DNA from: an uncultured Collinsella sp.
GTDB taxonomy: Bacteria > Actinomycetota > Coriobacteriia > Coriobacteriales > Coriobacteriaceae
DNA: 64,000 bases
Assembly: GCA_958408685.1 (NCBI GenBank)
Contig: CATYLC010000002.1
Span: 73,221-137,220, forward strand
Direction of reading: 5' to 3'
The notes under the pieces were generated by a model. That model had not been told where the DNA came from, did not search any database, and saw nothing but the letters and a program-made list of their open reading frames with translations. Positions 16,542 through 25,622 of the stretch are shown one piece after another; positions within the stretch are counted from its first letter, which is position 1; the number at the start of each line of letters is the position of its first letter. A program made the position numbers and the translations under genes.

Positions 16542-17360
16542 ATGCCTCAGACTTACACTTTCGCCTCGTGGAACGTCAACGGTCTGCGCGCCGTGCTCAA
16601 AAAGGACCCGAGCTTTATCCAGATCGCGCAGGAACTCAATGTCGATGTCCTGGCGCTGCAGGAGACCAAGCTGCAAGAGGGCCAGGTCGATATCGACCTG
16701 GCCGGCTATCGCCAAACCTGGAGCTACGCCGAGCGCAAAGGCTATTCGGGCACTGCGGTCTTTAGCCGCCAGGAACCGCTGCGCACGCTGCACGCCGACG
16801 CACTGCTACCCTACGCTGGCGAGGACAAGGCGGCCGAGCTCGTCGCCCAAGCCGCAACCGAGGGCCGCGTCTGCGCGCTCGAGTTCGACAAGTTTTGGTT
16901 TGTGGATGTTTACACGCCTAACGCCCAAAATGAGCTCGCGCGCATCGATGTGCGCATGGCCTGGGACGATGCCTATCGCGGCTTTTTGGCGGGACTCGAG
17001 CGCGAGACCGGCAAGCCCGTCGTAACCTGCGGCGACTTTAACGTGGCGCACGAGGAAATCGACCTTAAGAACCCTAAGTCCAACCGCGGCAACGCAGGCT
17101 TTTCGGACGAGGAGCGCGGTAAGTTTACCGAGCTCCTCGACGCCGGTTTTACCGATACCTGGCGCGCGGCAAATCCCGACGTCGAGGGCGTCTACAGCTG
17201 GTGGAGCTATCGCTTTAATGCCCGCAAGAACAACGCCGGCTGGCGCATCGACTACTTCCTGGTGAGCGACGCAATCGCCGGCAATGTGCGCGACGCCGGC
17301 ATCCGCGGCGACATCTTTGGCAGTGACCACTGCCCCGTCACCCTCACCCTAGAGCTCTAG
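16542..17360 (+). CDS. xthA: Exodeoxyribonuclease III
   Basis: 272 residues, full length. Endonuclease/exonuclease/phosphatase fold: ASWNVNGLRA, LALQETKL, GDFNVAHEEID and SDHCPVTLTL carry the metal and catalytic residues. Repairs abasic sites and 3' blocks. The RBS AAAGGA lies 6 nt before the ATG. Divergent from the sirtuin gene, so the 16407-16541 gap probably holds two promoters. Confidence 0.95.
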   Translation: MPQTYTFASWNVNGLRAVLKKDPSFIQIAQELNVDVLALQETKLQEGQVDIDLAGYRQTWSYAERKGYSGTAVFSRQEPLRTLHADALLPYAGEDKAAELVAQAATEGRVCALEFDKFWFVDVYTPNAQNELARIDVRMAWDDAYRGFLAGLERETGKPVVTCGDFNVAHEEIDLKNPKSNRGNAGFSDEERGKFTELLDAGFTDTWRAANPDVEGVYSWWSYRFNARKNNAGWRIDYFLVSDAIAGNVRDAGIRGDIFGSDHCPVTLTLEL

Positions 17361-17376
17361 CCCCAAGTAATTCCTC

Positions 17377-17401
17377 TAGGGGACAGAGGAAAACAGATCA
17401 T
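17377..17401. repeat. Dispersed 25-30 bp repeat, copy 3 (inverted)
   Basis: GGGGACAGAGGAAAACAGAT, then CAT. Its reverse complement matches 2164-2194 with few differences. It lies just after the xthA stop. Confidence 0.5.
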
Positions 17402-17423
17402 GTGACCCCTCTCCCCCTATAAG

Positions 17424-17486
17424 TTGCGGTGGAATAGTTCCTGTTTGGGCAGCAAATAGCCAAAAACGAGAACTATTCCACCGCAA
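17424..17486. repeat. Long palindrome with GGAATAG arms
   Basis: Perfect 17-bp arms TTGCGGTGGAATAGTTC / GAACTATTCCACCGCAA, extended by imperfect pairing to about 27 bp. It sits between the convergent xthA and ECF S-component genes, where it may act as a bidirectional terminator. The GGAATAG core is shared with 12906-13031. Confidence 0.65.
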
Positions 17487-17510
17487 GTTCGTGTGGGAAC
17501 GCGAAATGCC

Positions 17511-18224
17511 CTACAGTCCGTATTTCACGACGACACGGTTGATGCGACGGCACCAAGGCTTGTACAAGGCGGCCAAAAACACGCAGGTCGCAAGGCCGTG
17601 CGTGATATCGAACGGCACTGCCGTGGCAAGACGCGCCACGGCACCCGCCCAAGTAAGCGGCTGTACAAATCCAATGATGTCATACGCGTTGATCACGACG
17701 CCATAGAGCAGGCCCGACGCAAAGCCGTACGCCAGCAGCGCTGGCATGCGCACGGTGCCGTCGGCGCGGTCGAACGCACCCGCATACGCCAGCGCACCGC
17801 CAACATAGCCAACCAGACCCCAGGCATACATCTGCCACGGCGTCCACATGCCCTGTCCAAAAAAGAAATTGCTGGTCAGCGCCGCCAGCGCGCCAACCAT
17901 AAAACCATTGCGGCGGCCAAGCGTCGCCCCCGCGATAATGGCGATGGCGCTCACCGGTTTAAAGTCGGGAATGGGCCCAAACAGGATGCGCCCCGCCGCC
18001 GCCAGCGCCGCCAGCACCAGCGTGGGCATAATCTGGCGCAGGCCTGGACGCGATGCCTCATAGCCCGCAAAGAACAGCGCAAGCACCAACGCCACCACAA
18101 CCAGCATGGCCAACGCTGCCTGCTCAACACCCGCCAGCAACGCGGCAGCCATCACCGCCGGCACCGCCAACAACAGCGGGATCTCCAGTTTTGCAAGCAA
18201 ACGCGAGAAACGACAGTCCGTCAT
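17511..18224 (-). CDS. ECF transporter S component (substrate-binding membrane subunit)
   Basis: 237 residues with about six membrane helices and no enzymatic motif. PDFKPVSAIAIIAGATLGRR and the following FFFGQGMWTPWQM are typical of ECF S components, which bind one vitamin or metal each. The neighbouring fused ATPase and T component show that this is a dedicated module. The substrate cannot be assigned from sequence; no vitamin biosynthesis gene or riboswitch is adjacent. The start at 18224 lies 5 bp after the ATPase stop. Confidence 0.85.
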   Translation of the reverse strand: MTDCRFSRLLAKLEIPLLLAVPAVMAAALLAGVEQAALAMLVVVALVLALFFAGYEASRPGLRQIMPTLVLAALAAAGRILFGPIPDFKPVSAIAIIAGATLGRRNGFMVGALAALTSNFFFGQGMWTPWQMYAWGLVGYVGGALAYAGAFDRADGTVRMPALLAYGFASGLLYGVVINAYDIIGFVQPLTWAGAVARLATAVPFDITHGLATCVFLAALYKPWCRRINRVVVKYGL

Positions 18225-18228
18225 CCCA

Positions 18229-19872
18229 TCACGCCCTATAGAACACGTTGTCGGCAAAGAAGTCGGCCGGCGGCTCCATGCAGGCAATCTCGCCGTCAAA
18301 CATCATGGCGACGTCGTCGGCTACCTGCTCGGCAAAGTCCAAATCGTGCGTAGCCATGATGACGGTGCCGCCAGCCTTTGCATGGTCACGCAGGGCGCGG
18401 GCGATGATGCGGCGGCTGAACAGGTCTAGACCCTTGGTGGGCTCATCGAGCAATAGCAGTTCGGGGCCGATTAGCAGCAGTTTTGCCAATGCAAGCAGTT
18501 GACGCTGCCCGCCCGAAAGATCGTACGGATGGCGTCCATCCAGACCCGACAACCCCAAGCTCGCCGCACGCTCCCGCGCCAAGTTCTCGTCATATCCGCA
18601 GGTCGAGGCCCATTCCATCAGCTCATCGCGAACCGTCTCGGCAACCAGCAATGCTTTGGGATTCTGAGGCAGCAGCGCCGCCGAGGCCGCTCCGCGCACC
18701 ATGCGGCCGCGCTGCAGCTTGGCGGTCTTCGCCAGCACTGAAAGCATCGTCGACTTACCGCATCCGTTGCCGCCCACGATCGCATGCACCGCACCGGCCG
18801 AAAACGCCACGTCGAGCCCACGCAGCACCCAACCGCCCGCGCGATTGTAGCGAAACCAGCCTTCCGACAAGGTGGTAGCCGACCCGCCGTACATTTTTTG
18901 GAGTATTCTGCTTCCATCCGTGCGCGGGAACGCTTCCGAGCCGTTCTCGAGCGACGTTTGCGCCACAAATTCTGACGATTTGTCCAATTCCGAACTTTTT
19001 TTCGCGCTCGATACGTCCCCGGGCAGCTCCAGAGAGCCCAAATTGTCCTCACGCCTGCTGAATACTCCGTTTTTTGCACATCGGATGGCACCCCACCCCA
19101 ACATGTCGTCGGAAAACAGCGACTCTCGGCGTCCCAAAGAAGCCATATCCGCCACTTCGCGCACACGACCGCCCTCAATCCGGTACGCACACGTCGCGTA
19201 TTCGAGCATTGGGCGCGGCTGATGCGTCGCCACAACAACCGTGCAGCCCAGCTCGCGATTCACACGAAACAGCGCGTGCAGGAAATTCTTCTCCGCAACC
19301 GGATCAAGCTGAGACGTGGGCTCGTCGAGTAGCAGCACGCGCGGACGCAGCGCCAGGACGGCGGCAAGCGACAGCAGCTGCTTGCGGCCACCCGAAAGCG
19401 TGTCAGTATCGCGGTGAAGCCAATCTTCCAGCCCAAAGAAATAGCTGGTCTCAGCTACGCGACGGCGCATCTCATCACGTGCTAGCCCCAAGTTTTCCAG
19501 GCCAAACGCCATCTCGTGCCACACGGTTTCGCACACGATCTGGTTCTCGGGATCCTGGAACACATAGCCCACGCGCTCCGCCGATGCCCGCACGTCCATG
19601 TCGGCAACGTTATCGCCCAGCACGCTCAGTTCGCCAGTGCGCTCGCCCGCCGGAGCGATCTCGGGCTTGAGCAGCGACAGCAGCGTCGACTTACCCGATC
19701 CGGTACCGCCAACAAGCAGCGCAAATGCACCTTGGGGAACAGACCAGTCGAGCCCCTCGAGCACCGCAGCATCAGCATCGGGGTAGGCAAAGCTCAGGCT
19801 CCGCACCTCAATCGCCGGCGCGGCCGAGCCATATGCCACACCCGCCGCCGAGCTCCTATCCAACCGAGCCAT
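18229..19872 (-). CDS. ECF transporter ATPase, two fused ABC domains
   Basis: 547 residues. Domain 1 has GGTGSGKST, LSGGRKQLL and LLLDEPTSQLD; domain 2 has GGNGCGKST, LSGGQRQLL and LLLDEPTKGLD. Both sets of Walker A, signature and Walker B look active. This replaces the usual EcfA/EcfA' pair with a single chain. A ~100-residue Ser/Asn/Glu-rich linker (about 270-345) joins the halves and uses less typical codons. The start overlaps the last base of the upstream T-component gene. Confidence 0.93.
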   Translation of the reverse strand: MARLDRSSAAGVAYGSAAPAIEVRSLSFAYPDADAAVLEGLDWSVPQGAFALLVGGTGSGKSTLLSLLKPEIAPAGERTGELSVLGDNVADMDVRASAERVGYVFQDPENQIVCETVWHEMAFGLENLGLARDEMRRRVAETSYFFGLEDWLHRDTDTLSGGRKQLLSLAAVLALRPRVLLLDEPTSQLDPVAEKNFLHALFRVNRELGCTVVVATHQPRPMLEYATCAYRIEGGRVREVADMASLGRRESLFSDDMLGWGAIRCAKNGVFSRREDNLGSLELPGDVSSAKKSSELDKSSEFVAQTSLENGSEAFPRTDGSRILQKMYGGSATTLSEGWFRYNRAGGWVLRGLDVAFSAGAVHAIVGGNGCGKSTMLSVLAKTAKLQRGRMVRGAASAALLPQNPKALLVAETVRDELMEWASTCGYDENLARERAASLGLSGLDGRHPYDLSGGQRQLLALAKLLLIGPELLLLDEPTKGLDLFSRRIIARALRDHAKAGGTVIMATHDLDFAEQVADDVAMMFDGEIACMEPPADFFADNVFYRA

Positions 19873-20828
19873 CAGCCAAACCTCTTCTCATCAATCGCGT
19901 GCAACGCGCAAGGCAGCATCATCCAGGCGGCGTACACGACATAGCCTGGCCACGGCGCCGGCACCGAGAGCTGCAGATAAAACGAATACTGCGTCGTCGC
20001 GGTCCACGCCACCGCCACCGCGGCAGCGCCAAACAGTACGAGCCCGGCCAGCGCGGCAACGTCACTGCGCCCCAGCCGATACCGCGCATACGTCGTACGA
20101 CGCGTCGCGGCACCCCACCCGCGCGAGCGCATCGCGTCCGCGCGCTCCAGCGAATCTTCCATGCCCCAGCCCATCAACACGCTCGACGCCCGCAGGCGCG
20201 ATCGCACGGGATCGGTGGGCACGCGGCCCGGCACATCAATCGCATCCTGCACCGCCAGCACCGTACGACCGCGGCGTAAAAACTGCGGGATAAGCCTCAT
20301 GCACATCGAGATCATGAGCGCAATCACCGGTGCGGCATTGCCCAGCAGCGCGAGCACCTTGTCGTATTCGAGCATCGACGCCGCGGCCTCAAACCACAGC
20401 ACGCTCGCCACAAACAGCCCGCCCATGCACAGGCCATATACCATGCTTTCCAGATACACCGCGCGCATGCCAATACGGAACAGCTCCGTCGAGCCCGAGG
20501 CGCTAAACAGCGGATTGACCAGCGCGATAATCAAAATCACCGGCAACTGCCAGCGGAGTGCGCCCAGCGTGCGGGCAGCCCCACGCGTCGCAAATCCATA
20601 CGCCAGCCCGCCCGCAAGTGACAGCGCAATCAGCACCGGCTGCATCGAGAACATGGTGAGCCCCAGCGTCAGCACTATATAGAGTGCCGGCACAGCCGGA
20701 TGCGACATCGAGAACGCCGCGACGGGCTCGCCGCCAAACTCCTCTTGTATGTTGTCCACGGGCACCCCCGTCCCCTCGCTCAAACGACAGCTCCACAGCA
20801 CCGCCAACGCCGCACGCAAGCAGTACAA
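19872..20828 (-). CDS. ECF transporter transmembrane component (EcfT)
   Basis: Up to 318 residues. Hydrophobic helices and the EcfT coupling region RSRGWGAATRRTTYARYR (arginine-rich, near residue 240) are visible; this helix contacts the ATPases. First gene of a T-A/A'-S operon. The start is uncertain: GTG at 20765 has GAGGGG upstream, and ATG at 20711 begins the conserved part. The true protein is probably 280-300 residues. Confidence 0.88.
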   Translation of the reverse strand: MYCLRAALAVLWSCRLSEGTGVPVDNIQEEFGGEPVAAFSMSHPAVPALYIVLTLGLTMFSMQPVLIALSLAGGLAYGFATRGAARTLGALRWQLPVILIIALVNPLFSASGSTELFRIGMRAVYLESMVYGLCMGGLFVASVLWFEAAASMLEYDKVLALLGNAAPVIALMISMCMRLIPQFLRRGRTVLAVQDAIDVPGRVPTDPVRSRLRASSVLMGWGMEDSLERADAMRSRGWGAATRRTTYARYRLGRSDVAALAGLVLFGAAAVAVAWTATTQYSFYLQLSVPAPWPGYVVYAAWMMLPCALHAIDEKRFG

Positions 20829-20958
20829 ACGTCACGCCGGCGGCACCGACATCGGCCCTCACGCATCAATCGTTACGCGCTCATCATATGCCTGCGGTAT
20901 CATATTGCGCCGTGTATCGTTTCCAAACACACGTCTCTATAACGTAACAGGAGATCGC

Positions 20959-22371
20959 ATGGACGCAACCGCAATTATCCTCGCTGCCGGCGAGGGCACC
21001 CGCATGAAGTCGAACCACTGCAAGGTTTCGCACAAGATCCTGGGCAAGCCCATGGTTCAGTGGATCGTCGACGCCACCATCAAGGCCGGCTGCAGCCGCG
21101 TCGTGGTCGTCATCGGCAGCCACGCCGACGAGATGCGCGCCCTTATCGACGGCGCCTACGCCAACAGCGCCACCAAGGTCGAGTGCGTCGAGCAGACCGA
21201 GCGCCTGGGCACCGGTCACGCCGTGAAGGTCGCGCTCGAGGCCTGCGGCATCACGCAAGGCCCCGTCGTCGTGCTCAACGGCGACTTGCCGCTCATCACC
21301 GCCGACACCGTCGCCAAGTTCGCGCAGACCGTCGCTACCGGCGAGCTCGCCTGCACCGTCATGACCATGACCCCGCCCGATCCTTTCGGCTACGGCCGCA
21401 TCAAGCTGGGCGCCGATGGTCAGATCGAGCGCATCATCGAGCAGAAGGACTGCACGCCCGAGCAGGCCGCCACGCTGCTCGAGTGCAACGCCGGCTGCTA
21501 CGCCTTCGACGGCGCGCAGCTCGCCGCACACATCAACGAGATCGGCAACGACAACGCGCAGTCCGAGTACTACCTGCCCGACATGCTCGAGATCCTCAAG
21601 GGCCACGGCCAGGCGGTCTCCATCTTCCACTGTGACGACTACCGCGACGGCTTGGGCGTCAACAGCCGCATCCAGCTCGCACAGCTCACCGCCATCGCGC
21701 GCGACCGCATCAACGAGCACTGGATGGCCGAGGGCGTTACCTTCATCGACCCCACGCAGGCCTGGATCGGCCCCGACGCCACCATCGGCCGCGACACCGT
21801 CGTGTGGCCGCAGACGCACCTGATCGGCCACGTCACCGTGGGCGAAGAGTGCCAGCTCGGCCCCAACAGCCGCCTCACCGACACCACCGTCGGCAGCGGC
21901 TGCACCATCGATGAGACCATCGCCATCGAGGCCGTCATCGAGAACGGCGTCGACTGCGGCCCGCGCGCCTACCTGCGCCCGGGTACCCACATGCTCGACG
22001 GTTCCAAGGCCGGCACGCACGTGGAGATCAAGAAGTCCACGATCGGCGAGGGTTCCAAGGTGCCCCACCTGTCCTACATCGGCGACACCACCATGGGCTC
22101 CGGCGTCAACGTAGGCGCGGGCTCCATCACCTGCAACTACGACGGCGTCCACAAGCACAAGACCGTTATCGGCAAGGATGCCTTCATCGGCTCCGACACC
22201 ATGATGGTCGCGCCCGCCCAAATTGGCGACGGCGCGCTCGTGGCCGCCGGCTCCGTCATCACCGAGCCGGTCCCGGCAGACGCGCTCGGACTGGGCCGCG
22301 CCCGTCAGGTAAATATTGAGGGCTGGGCCGCCGATTATCGCCGCCGTCTGCACGAGGACGACGAGGTATAA
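20959..22371 (+). CDS. glmU: Bifunctional UDP-GlcNAc pyrophosphorylase / GlcN-1-P acetyltransferase
   Basis: 470 residues. The N-terminal uridyltransferase has LAAGEGTRMKS. The C-terminal left-handed beta-helix has the acetyltransferase motifs RPGTHML and HVEIKKSTIGEGSKVPHLSY. It makes UDP-GlcNAc for peptidoglycan. The RBS ACAGGAG lies before ATG at 20959; the frame extends upstream to 20749, but only the shorter form fits the family. Codon use is strongly biased to C/G third positions, suggesting high expression. A terminator follows. Confidence 0.96.
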   Translation: MDATAIILAAGEGTRMKSNHCKVSHKILGKPMVQWIVDATIKAGCSRVVVVIGSHADEMRALIDGAYANSATKVECVEQTERLGTGHAVKVALEACGITQGPVVVLNGDLPLITADTVAKFAQTVATGELACTVMTMTPPDPFGYGRIKLGADGQIERIIEQKDCTPEQAATLLECNAGCYAFDGAQLAAHINEIGNDNAQSEYYLPDMLEILKGHGQAVSIFHCDDYRDGLGVNSRIQLAQLTAIARDRINEHWMAEGVTFIDPTQAWIGPDATIGRDTVVWPQTHLIGHVTVGEECQLGPNSRLTDTTVGSGCTIDETIAIEAVIENGVDCGPRAYLRPGTHMLDGSKAGTHVEIKKSTIGEGSKVPHLSYIGDTTMGSGVNVGAGSITCNYDGVHKHKTVIGKDAFIGSDTMMVAPAQIGDGALVAAGSVITEPVPADALGLGRARQVNIEGWAADYRRRLHEDDEV

Positions 22372-22389
22372 CGTTTTACCAAGCATCTA

Positions 22390-22422
22390 AGGAGCTGTTC
22401 CCATGGGGGACGGCTCCTTTTT
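22390..22422 (+). terminator. Terminator after glmU
   Basis: AGGAGC...GCTCCT stem followed by TTTTTC, 19 bp after the stop codon. Confidence 0.85.
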
Positions 22423-22563
22423 CTATGCTGACCTGCGTGGCCGGATGAGTGGTCGGTTCGTGTCCGTTGACGGTAAAGACGTTATCAAGACTCGATAAAC
22501 CCCGCCGCGCGGTTACAATGCAACAAGGCATCTATATGGCATTCGATATAAAGGAGAAGGGTA

Positions 22564-23550
22564 ATGCCGATTAATGATCCCGAGAAGTCGGAGAATATGC
22601 GCAAGTCCATCCGCGTGTATTCCGGTTCCTCCAACCGTCCCCTCGCTCAGAAGATTGCTGAGTACCTTGGGGTCGAGCTTTCGGGCCTTACGCTAAAGCA
22701 GTTCGCCAATGGTGAGATTTACGCCCGCTACGACGAGACCGTCCGCGGCGCCGACGTCTTCCTGATTCAGTCCGTGGCCGGCGGCAACGTTAACGACATG
22801 CTCATGGAGCTGCTCATCGCCACCGACGCTGCCAAGCGCGCATCCGCCCGCTCCATCACCGCCGTTATCACCCACTACGGCTATGCCCGCCAGGACCGCA
22901 AGGCCGGCCCGCGCGAGCCCATCACCGCCCGCCTCGTCGCCAACCTGCTCGAGCGCGCCGGCGTCAACCGCATCATCACCCTCGACCTGCACCAGGGTCA
23001 GATCCAGGGCTTCTTTGATATCCCGGTTAACCACCTGTCCGCGCTGCCGCTGTTTGGCCAGTACTACAACAACATGCACTTCGACACCGACAACCTGGTT
23101 GTCGTCTCCCCCGACGTGGGTCGTGCCAAGGCCGCCAAGAAGCTGTCCGACATGCTCGGCTGCGACCTGGCCATCGCCCACAAGGGCCGTCCGCGCCACA
23201 ACGCCGCCGAGGTCATGGGCATCATCGGTGACATCAAGGGCAAGACCTGCATCATCAACGACGACATGATCGACACCGCTGGCACCCTGTGCGCCAACGT
23301 CAAGGAGCTCAAGGCTATGGGCGCTGGCGACATCTACGTCTGCGCCACCCACGGCATCTTCTCCGGTCCGGCCATCGAGCGTCTGAACGACGCCCCAATC
23401 GTCGAGTGCCTCGTCACCGACGCCATTCCCGTTGAGGTCGGTGGCAAGATCAAGACCATCTCGGTCGCCGAGGAGTTCGCTCAGGCCATCTCCGCCGTTT
23501 ACCACGAGGAGCCCGTCTCCACGCTCGTCGGCGGCGACTTCGCGCTGTAG
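22564..23550 (+). CDS. prs: Ribose-phosphate pyrophosphokinase
   Basis: 328 residues. Makes PRPP from ribose-5-phosphate and ATP for purine, pyrimidine, His and Trp synthesis. The class I motifs are present: ITHYGYARQDRK, ITLDLHQGQIQGFFDIP and the PRPP loop INDDMIDTAGT. The RBS AAGGAGAAGG precedes the ATG. The first ~12 residues extend beyond the usual family start. It fits with the many pur genes and carAB later in the window. Confidence 0.97.
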   Translation: MPINDPEKSENMRKSIRVYSGSSNRPLAQKIAEYLGVELSGLTLKQFANGEIYARYDETVRGADVFLIQSVAGGNVNDMLMELLIATDAAKRASARSITAVITHYGYARQDRKAGPREPITARLVANLLERAGVNRIITLDLHQGQIQGFFDIPVNHLSALPLFGQYYNNMHFDTDNLVVVSPDVGRAKAAKKLSDMLGCDLAIAHKGRPRHNAAEVMGIIGDIKGKTCIINDDMIDTAGTLCANVKELKAMGAGDIYVCATHGIFSGPAIERLNDAPIVECLVTDAIPVEVGGKIKTISVAEEFAQAISAVYHEEPVSTLVGGDFAL

Positions 23551-23573
23551 TCGCTCGACCCTCGCATCCCTCC

Positions 23574-23679
23574 GGAAGCCCCGGTCACGCCTGCGGGGGT
23601 TATCACGCGAACGTCCTCGCTGCTTTGCGGCTGCGGGATGTTCGCTTTGATAACCCCTCCCGGCGTGTCCGGGGCTTCC
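23574..23679. repeat. Long hairpin (about 106 bp) after prs
   Basis: Long interrupted arms (GGAAGCCCCGG...GGGGTTATCA with TGATAACCCC...CCGGGGCTTCC) enclose a GC-rich centre. It is probably a terminator or stabilising structure. The form resembles the hairpins at 28185, 48525 and 48780. Confidence 0.6.
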
Positions 23680-23793
23680 TGCTGTCTCGGGGCAGCTGTT
23701 TTCTGAAATGACTTTGCTGCAACCTTTCCTCGCCTTCGGCGAGCGTGGTAGCCTTTGTCGTTGATTGAACTATTTACGTAACGGAGGACAAAT

Positions 23794-24423
23794 ATGGCAG
23801 CTGCACAGCCGCTTAAGATTCGCATGGTTGCCGGGCTTGGCAACCCTGGCGATGAGTATGCCGAGACCCGCCACAACGCCGGCTTTAAGGCAATCGACGA
23901 GCTGGCCCGTCAGGCCGGCGTCACGTACTGGAAAAACCAGGCAGGCGCCGAGGTCGCGCTCATCAATATCAACGATGCCGAGGAAGAGGGCGGCAAGCGC
24001 CAAATCGTGCTGGTCAAGCCGCAGTCGTATATGAATACCTCGGGTGGCCCCATCTCCAAGCTCTGCCGCGAGTACAAGATCAAGGCCGAGGAGCTGCTCG
24101 TGATCCATGATGAGCTCGACATTCCCGCCGGCGACGTACGCGTCAAGGTAGGCGGTGGCCACGCCGGCCACAACGGCCTGCGCTCCATCATCGACAAGAT
24201 GGGCAGCCGCGACTTTAGTCGCATCCGCACCGGCATCGGCAACCCTCCCGGCAAGATGGCCGTGGCCGACTACGTGCTCAAGCAGCTGCGCGCCCGCGAG
24301 GCCGAGGACTTCCAGGACACCTGCGCCCGCGCCGCAGATGCCGCCGGTTTGGCCATCGTCCACGGCGTAATCTACGCCCGCGATCACGTCAACGGTGCCG
24401 CCTCCGCCAACGGCAAGCACTAA
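23794..24423 (+). CDS. pth: Peptidyl-tRNA hydrolase
   Basis: 209 residues. Releases tRNA from prematurely ended peptides. Motifs: GLGNPGDEYAETRHNAGF (catalytic His), KPQSYMNTSG, HDELDIPAG (catalytic Asp) and GHNGLRSI. The RBS GGAGG precedes the ATG. The stop codon is fused to the palindromic repeat starting at 24422. Confidence 0.96.
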   Translation: MAAAQPLKIRMVAGLGNPGDEYAETRHNAGFKAIDELARQAGVTYWKNQAGAEVALININDAEEEGGKRQIVLVKPQSYMNTSGGPISKLCREYKIKAEELLVIHDELDIPAGDVRVKVGGGHAGHNGLRSIIDKMGSRDFSRIRTGIGNPPGKMAVADYVLKQLRAREAEDFQDTCARAADAAGLAIVHGVIYARDHVNGAASANGKH

Positions 24424-24460
24424 AACCTGCCATTTAGGGATGTTTATTTTGGCAGGTTTT
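24422..24460. repeat. REP-like palindrome (AAAACCTGCC arms), copy 1
   Basis: Arms AAAACCTGCC / GGCAGGTTTT surround a TTTAGGGA-containing core. It overlaps the pth stop codon. An inverted copy of the same unit lies at 24585-24622; together they bracket about 125 bp. Confidence 0.7.
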
Positions 24461-24527
24461 ATATGCGGAAACGCCGCAGTCGGCACATCGCAATAAACAC
24501 GCTGCCACCATACATGCATAACGCCCC

Positions 24528-24569
24528 AAAGGGGGCCGGCCTCAACGAAGCGCGAGGCCGGCCCCCTTT
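24528..24569. terminator. Bidirectional terminator
   Basis: Perfect 16-bp stem AAAGGGGGCCGGCCTC / GAGGCCGGCCCCCTTT with a 10-nt loop, lying between the two REP-like copies. Confidence 0.75.
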
Positions 24570-24584
24570 GCCGTTTTGCCTGAT

Positions 24585-24622
24585 AAAACCTGCCAAAATA
24601 AACCTGTCCCTAAATGGCAGGT
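24585..24622. repeat. REP-like palindrome (AAAACCTGCC arms), copy 2, inverted
   Basis: Carries AACCTGTCCCTAAATGG in its core, the reverse complement of copy 1 apart from minor changes. The rest of the gap between pth and nfnA (24424-24782) shows no gene. Confidence 0.7.
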
Positions 24623-24782
24623 CACTTTTCCCGCCTGCCAAAGATACACGTAAGCGACATGTCCATGAGGGTATAATTTGTACTGTATGTCTGCACAACG
24701 CCTGTGCGCGTACGGTTTTATTCGGGCTACCGTCCATTACCGTGGAGGCACGGTTCGGCAGCCCTAACAAGAGAGGGGTTCT

Positions 24783-25622
24783 ATGTATAAGATCCTGGAG
24801 AAGACGCAGTTCTCGGAGAAGGTGTTCAAGTTCCGCATCGAGGCGCCTGCAATCGCCAAGCATGCGCACGCTGGACAGTTCCTCATGGTTCGCGCCAACG
24901 AGACGGGCGAGCGCGTCCCGTTTACCCTGGCCGGCTGGAACGGTGACGAGGGCTGGGTCGAGTTCATCTTCATGGTGATCGGCAAGACCACCGAGATGCT
25001 GTCCACCTACGAGGCCGGCGAGTCGCTGCGCGACGTCGTGGGCCCGCTGGGCGTTCCCACCGAGATGGCTGAGGGCCCCTGCGCCGTCATTGGCGGCGGC
25101 GTCGGCCTGGCAATTGCCTTCCCGGTCGCCAAGCACCTGGTCGAGACCGGCCACGAGGTGCACGCCATCATGGGCGCCCGCACCAAGGACCTCCTGCTCA
25201 TGGAGGACCAGTTCCGCGAGCTCCTCGACGAGGACCACATCCACATCACTACCGATGACGGTTCCTACGGCGAGCAGGGCGTTGTCACCGCTCCGCTGGA
25301 GCGCCTGCTGCAGGACAAGGCCGTGAGCCAGGTCTTCTGCGTCGGCCCCGTTCCGATGATGAAGTTCTCGACCCTCACCGCCCAGAAGTACGACACCCCC
25401 ATCACCGCGTCGCTCAACCCCATCATGGTTGACGGCACCGGCATGTGCGGCTGCTGCCGCGTCGAGGTGGGCGGCGTGACCAAGTTCGCTTGCGTCGACG
25501 GCCCCGACTTCGATGCCACCCTGGTCGACTGGGATGACCTTCGTGCCCGCCAGGCCGCTTACCGTTCCGAAGAGGGCGAGTCCCTCAAGGCCTATGAGGA
25601 AAAGAGCTGCGCATGCCACTAG
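24783..25622 (+). CDS. nfnA: NADH-dependent ferredoxin:NADP oxidoreductase subunit A (NfnA/SudB-like)
   Basis: 279 residues. Ferredoxin-reductase-like FAD domain (about 1-95), NAD-binding domain (VIGGGVGLAIAFPVAKHL) and a C-terminal [2Fe-2S] cysteine cluster (GMCGCCRVEV...FACVDGPDF). With NfnB it couples NADPH, NADH and ferredoxin in flavin-based electron bifurcation. The last 10 bp overlap the start of nfnB, so the two are translated together. Automated annotation may call this sulfide dehydrogenase or dihydroorotate dehydrogenase subunit. Confidence 0.9.
   Translation: MYKILEKTQFSEKVFKFRIEAPAIAKHAHAGQFLMVRANETGERVPFTLAGWNGDEGWVEFIFMVIGKTTEMLSTYEAGESLRDVVGPLGVPTEMAEGPCAVIGGGVGLAIAFPVAKHLVETGHEVHAIMGARTKDLLLMEDQFRELLDEDHIHITTDDGSYGEQGVVTAPLERLLQDKAVSQVFCVGPVPMMKFSTLTAQKYDTPITASLNPIMVDGTGMCGCCRVEVGGVTKFACVDGPDFDATLVDWDDLRARQAAYRSEEGESLKAYEEKSCACH

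Noticed and set aside
20884..22386. 500-codon minus frame opposite glmU
   Set aside because: A shadow created by codon bias in glmU; the glmU motifs are clear on the plus strand.
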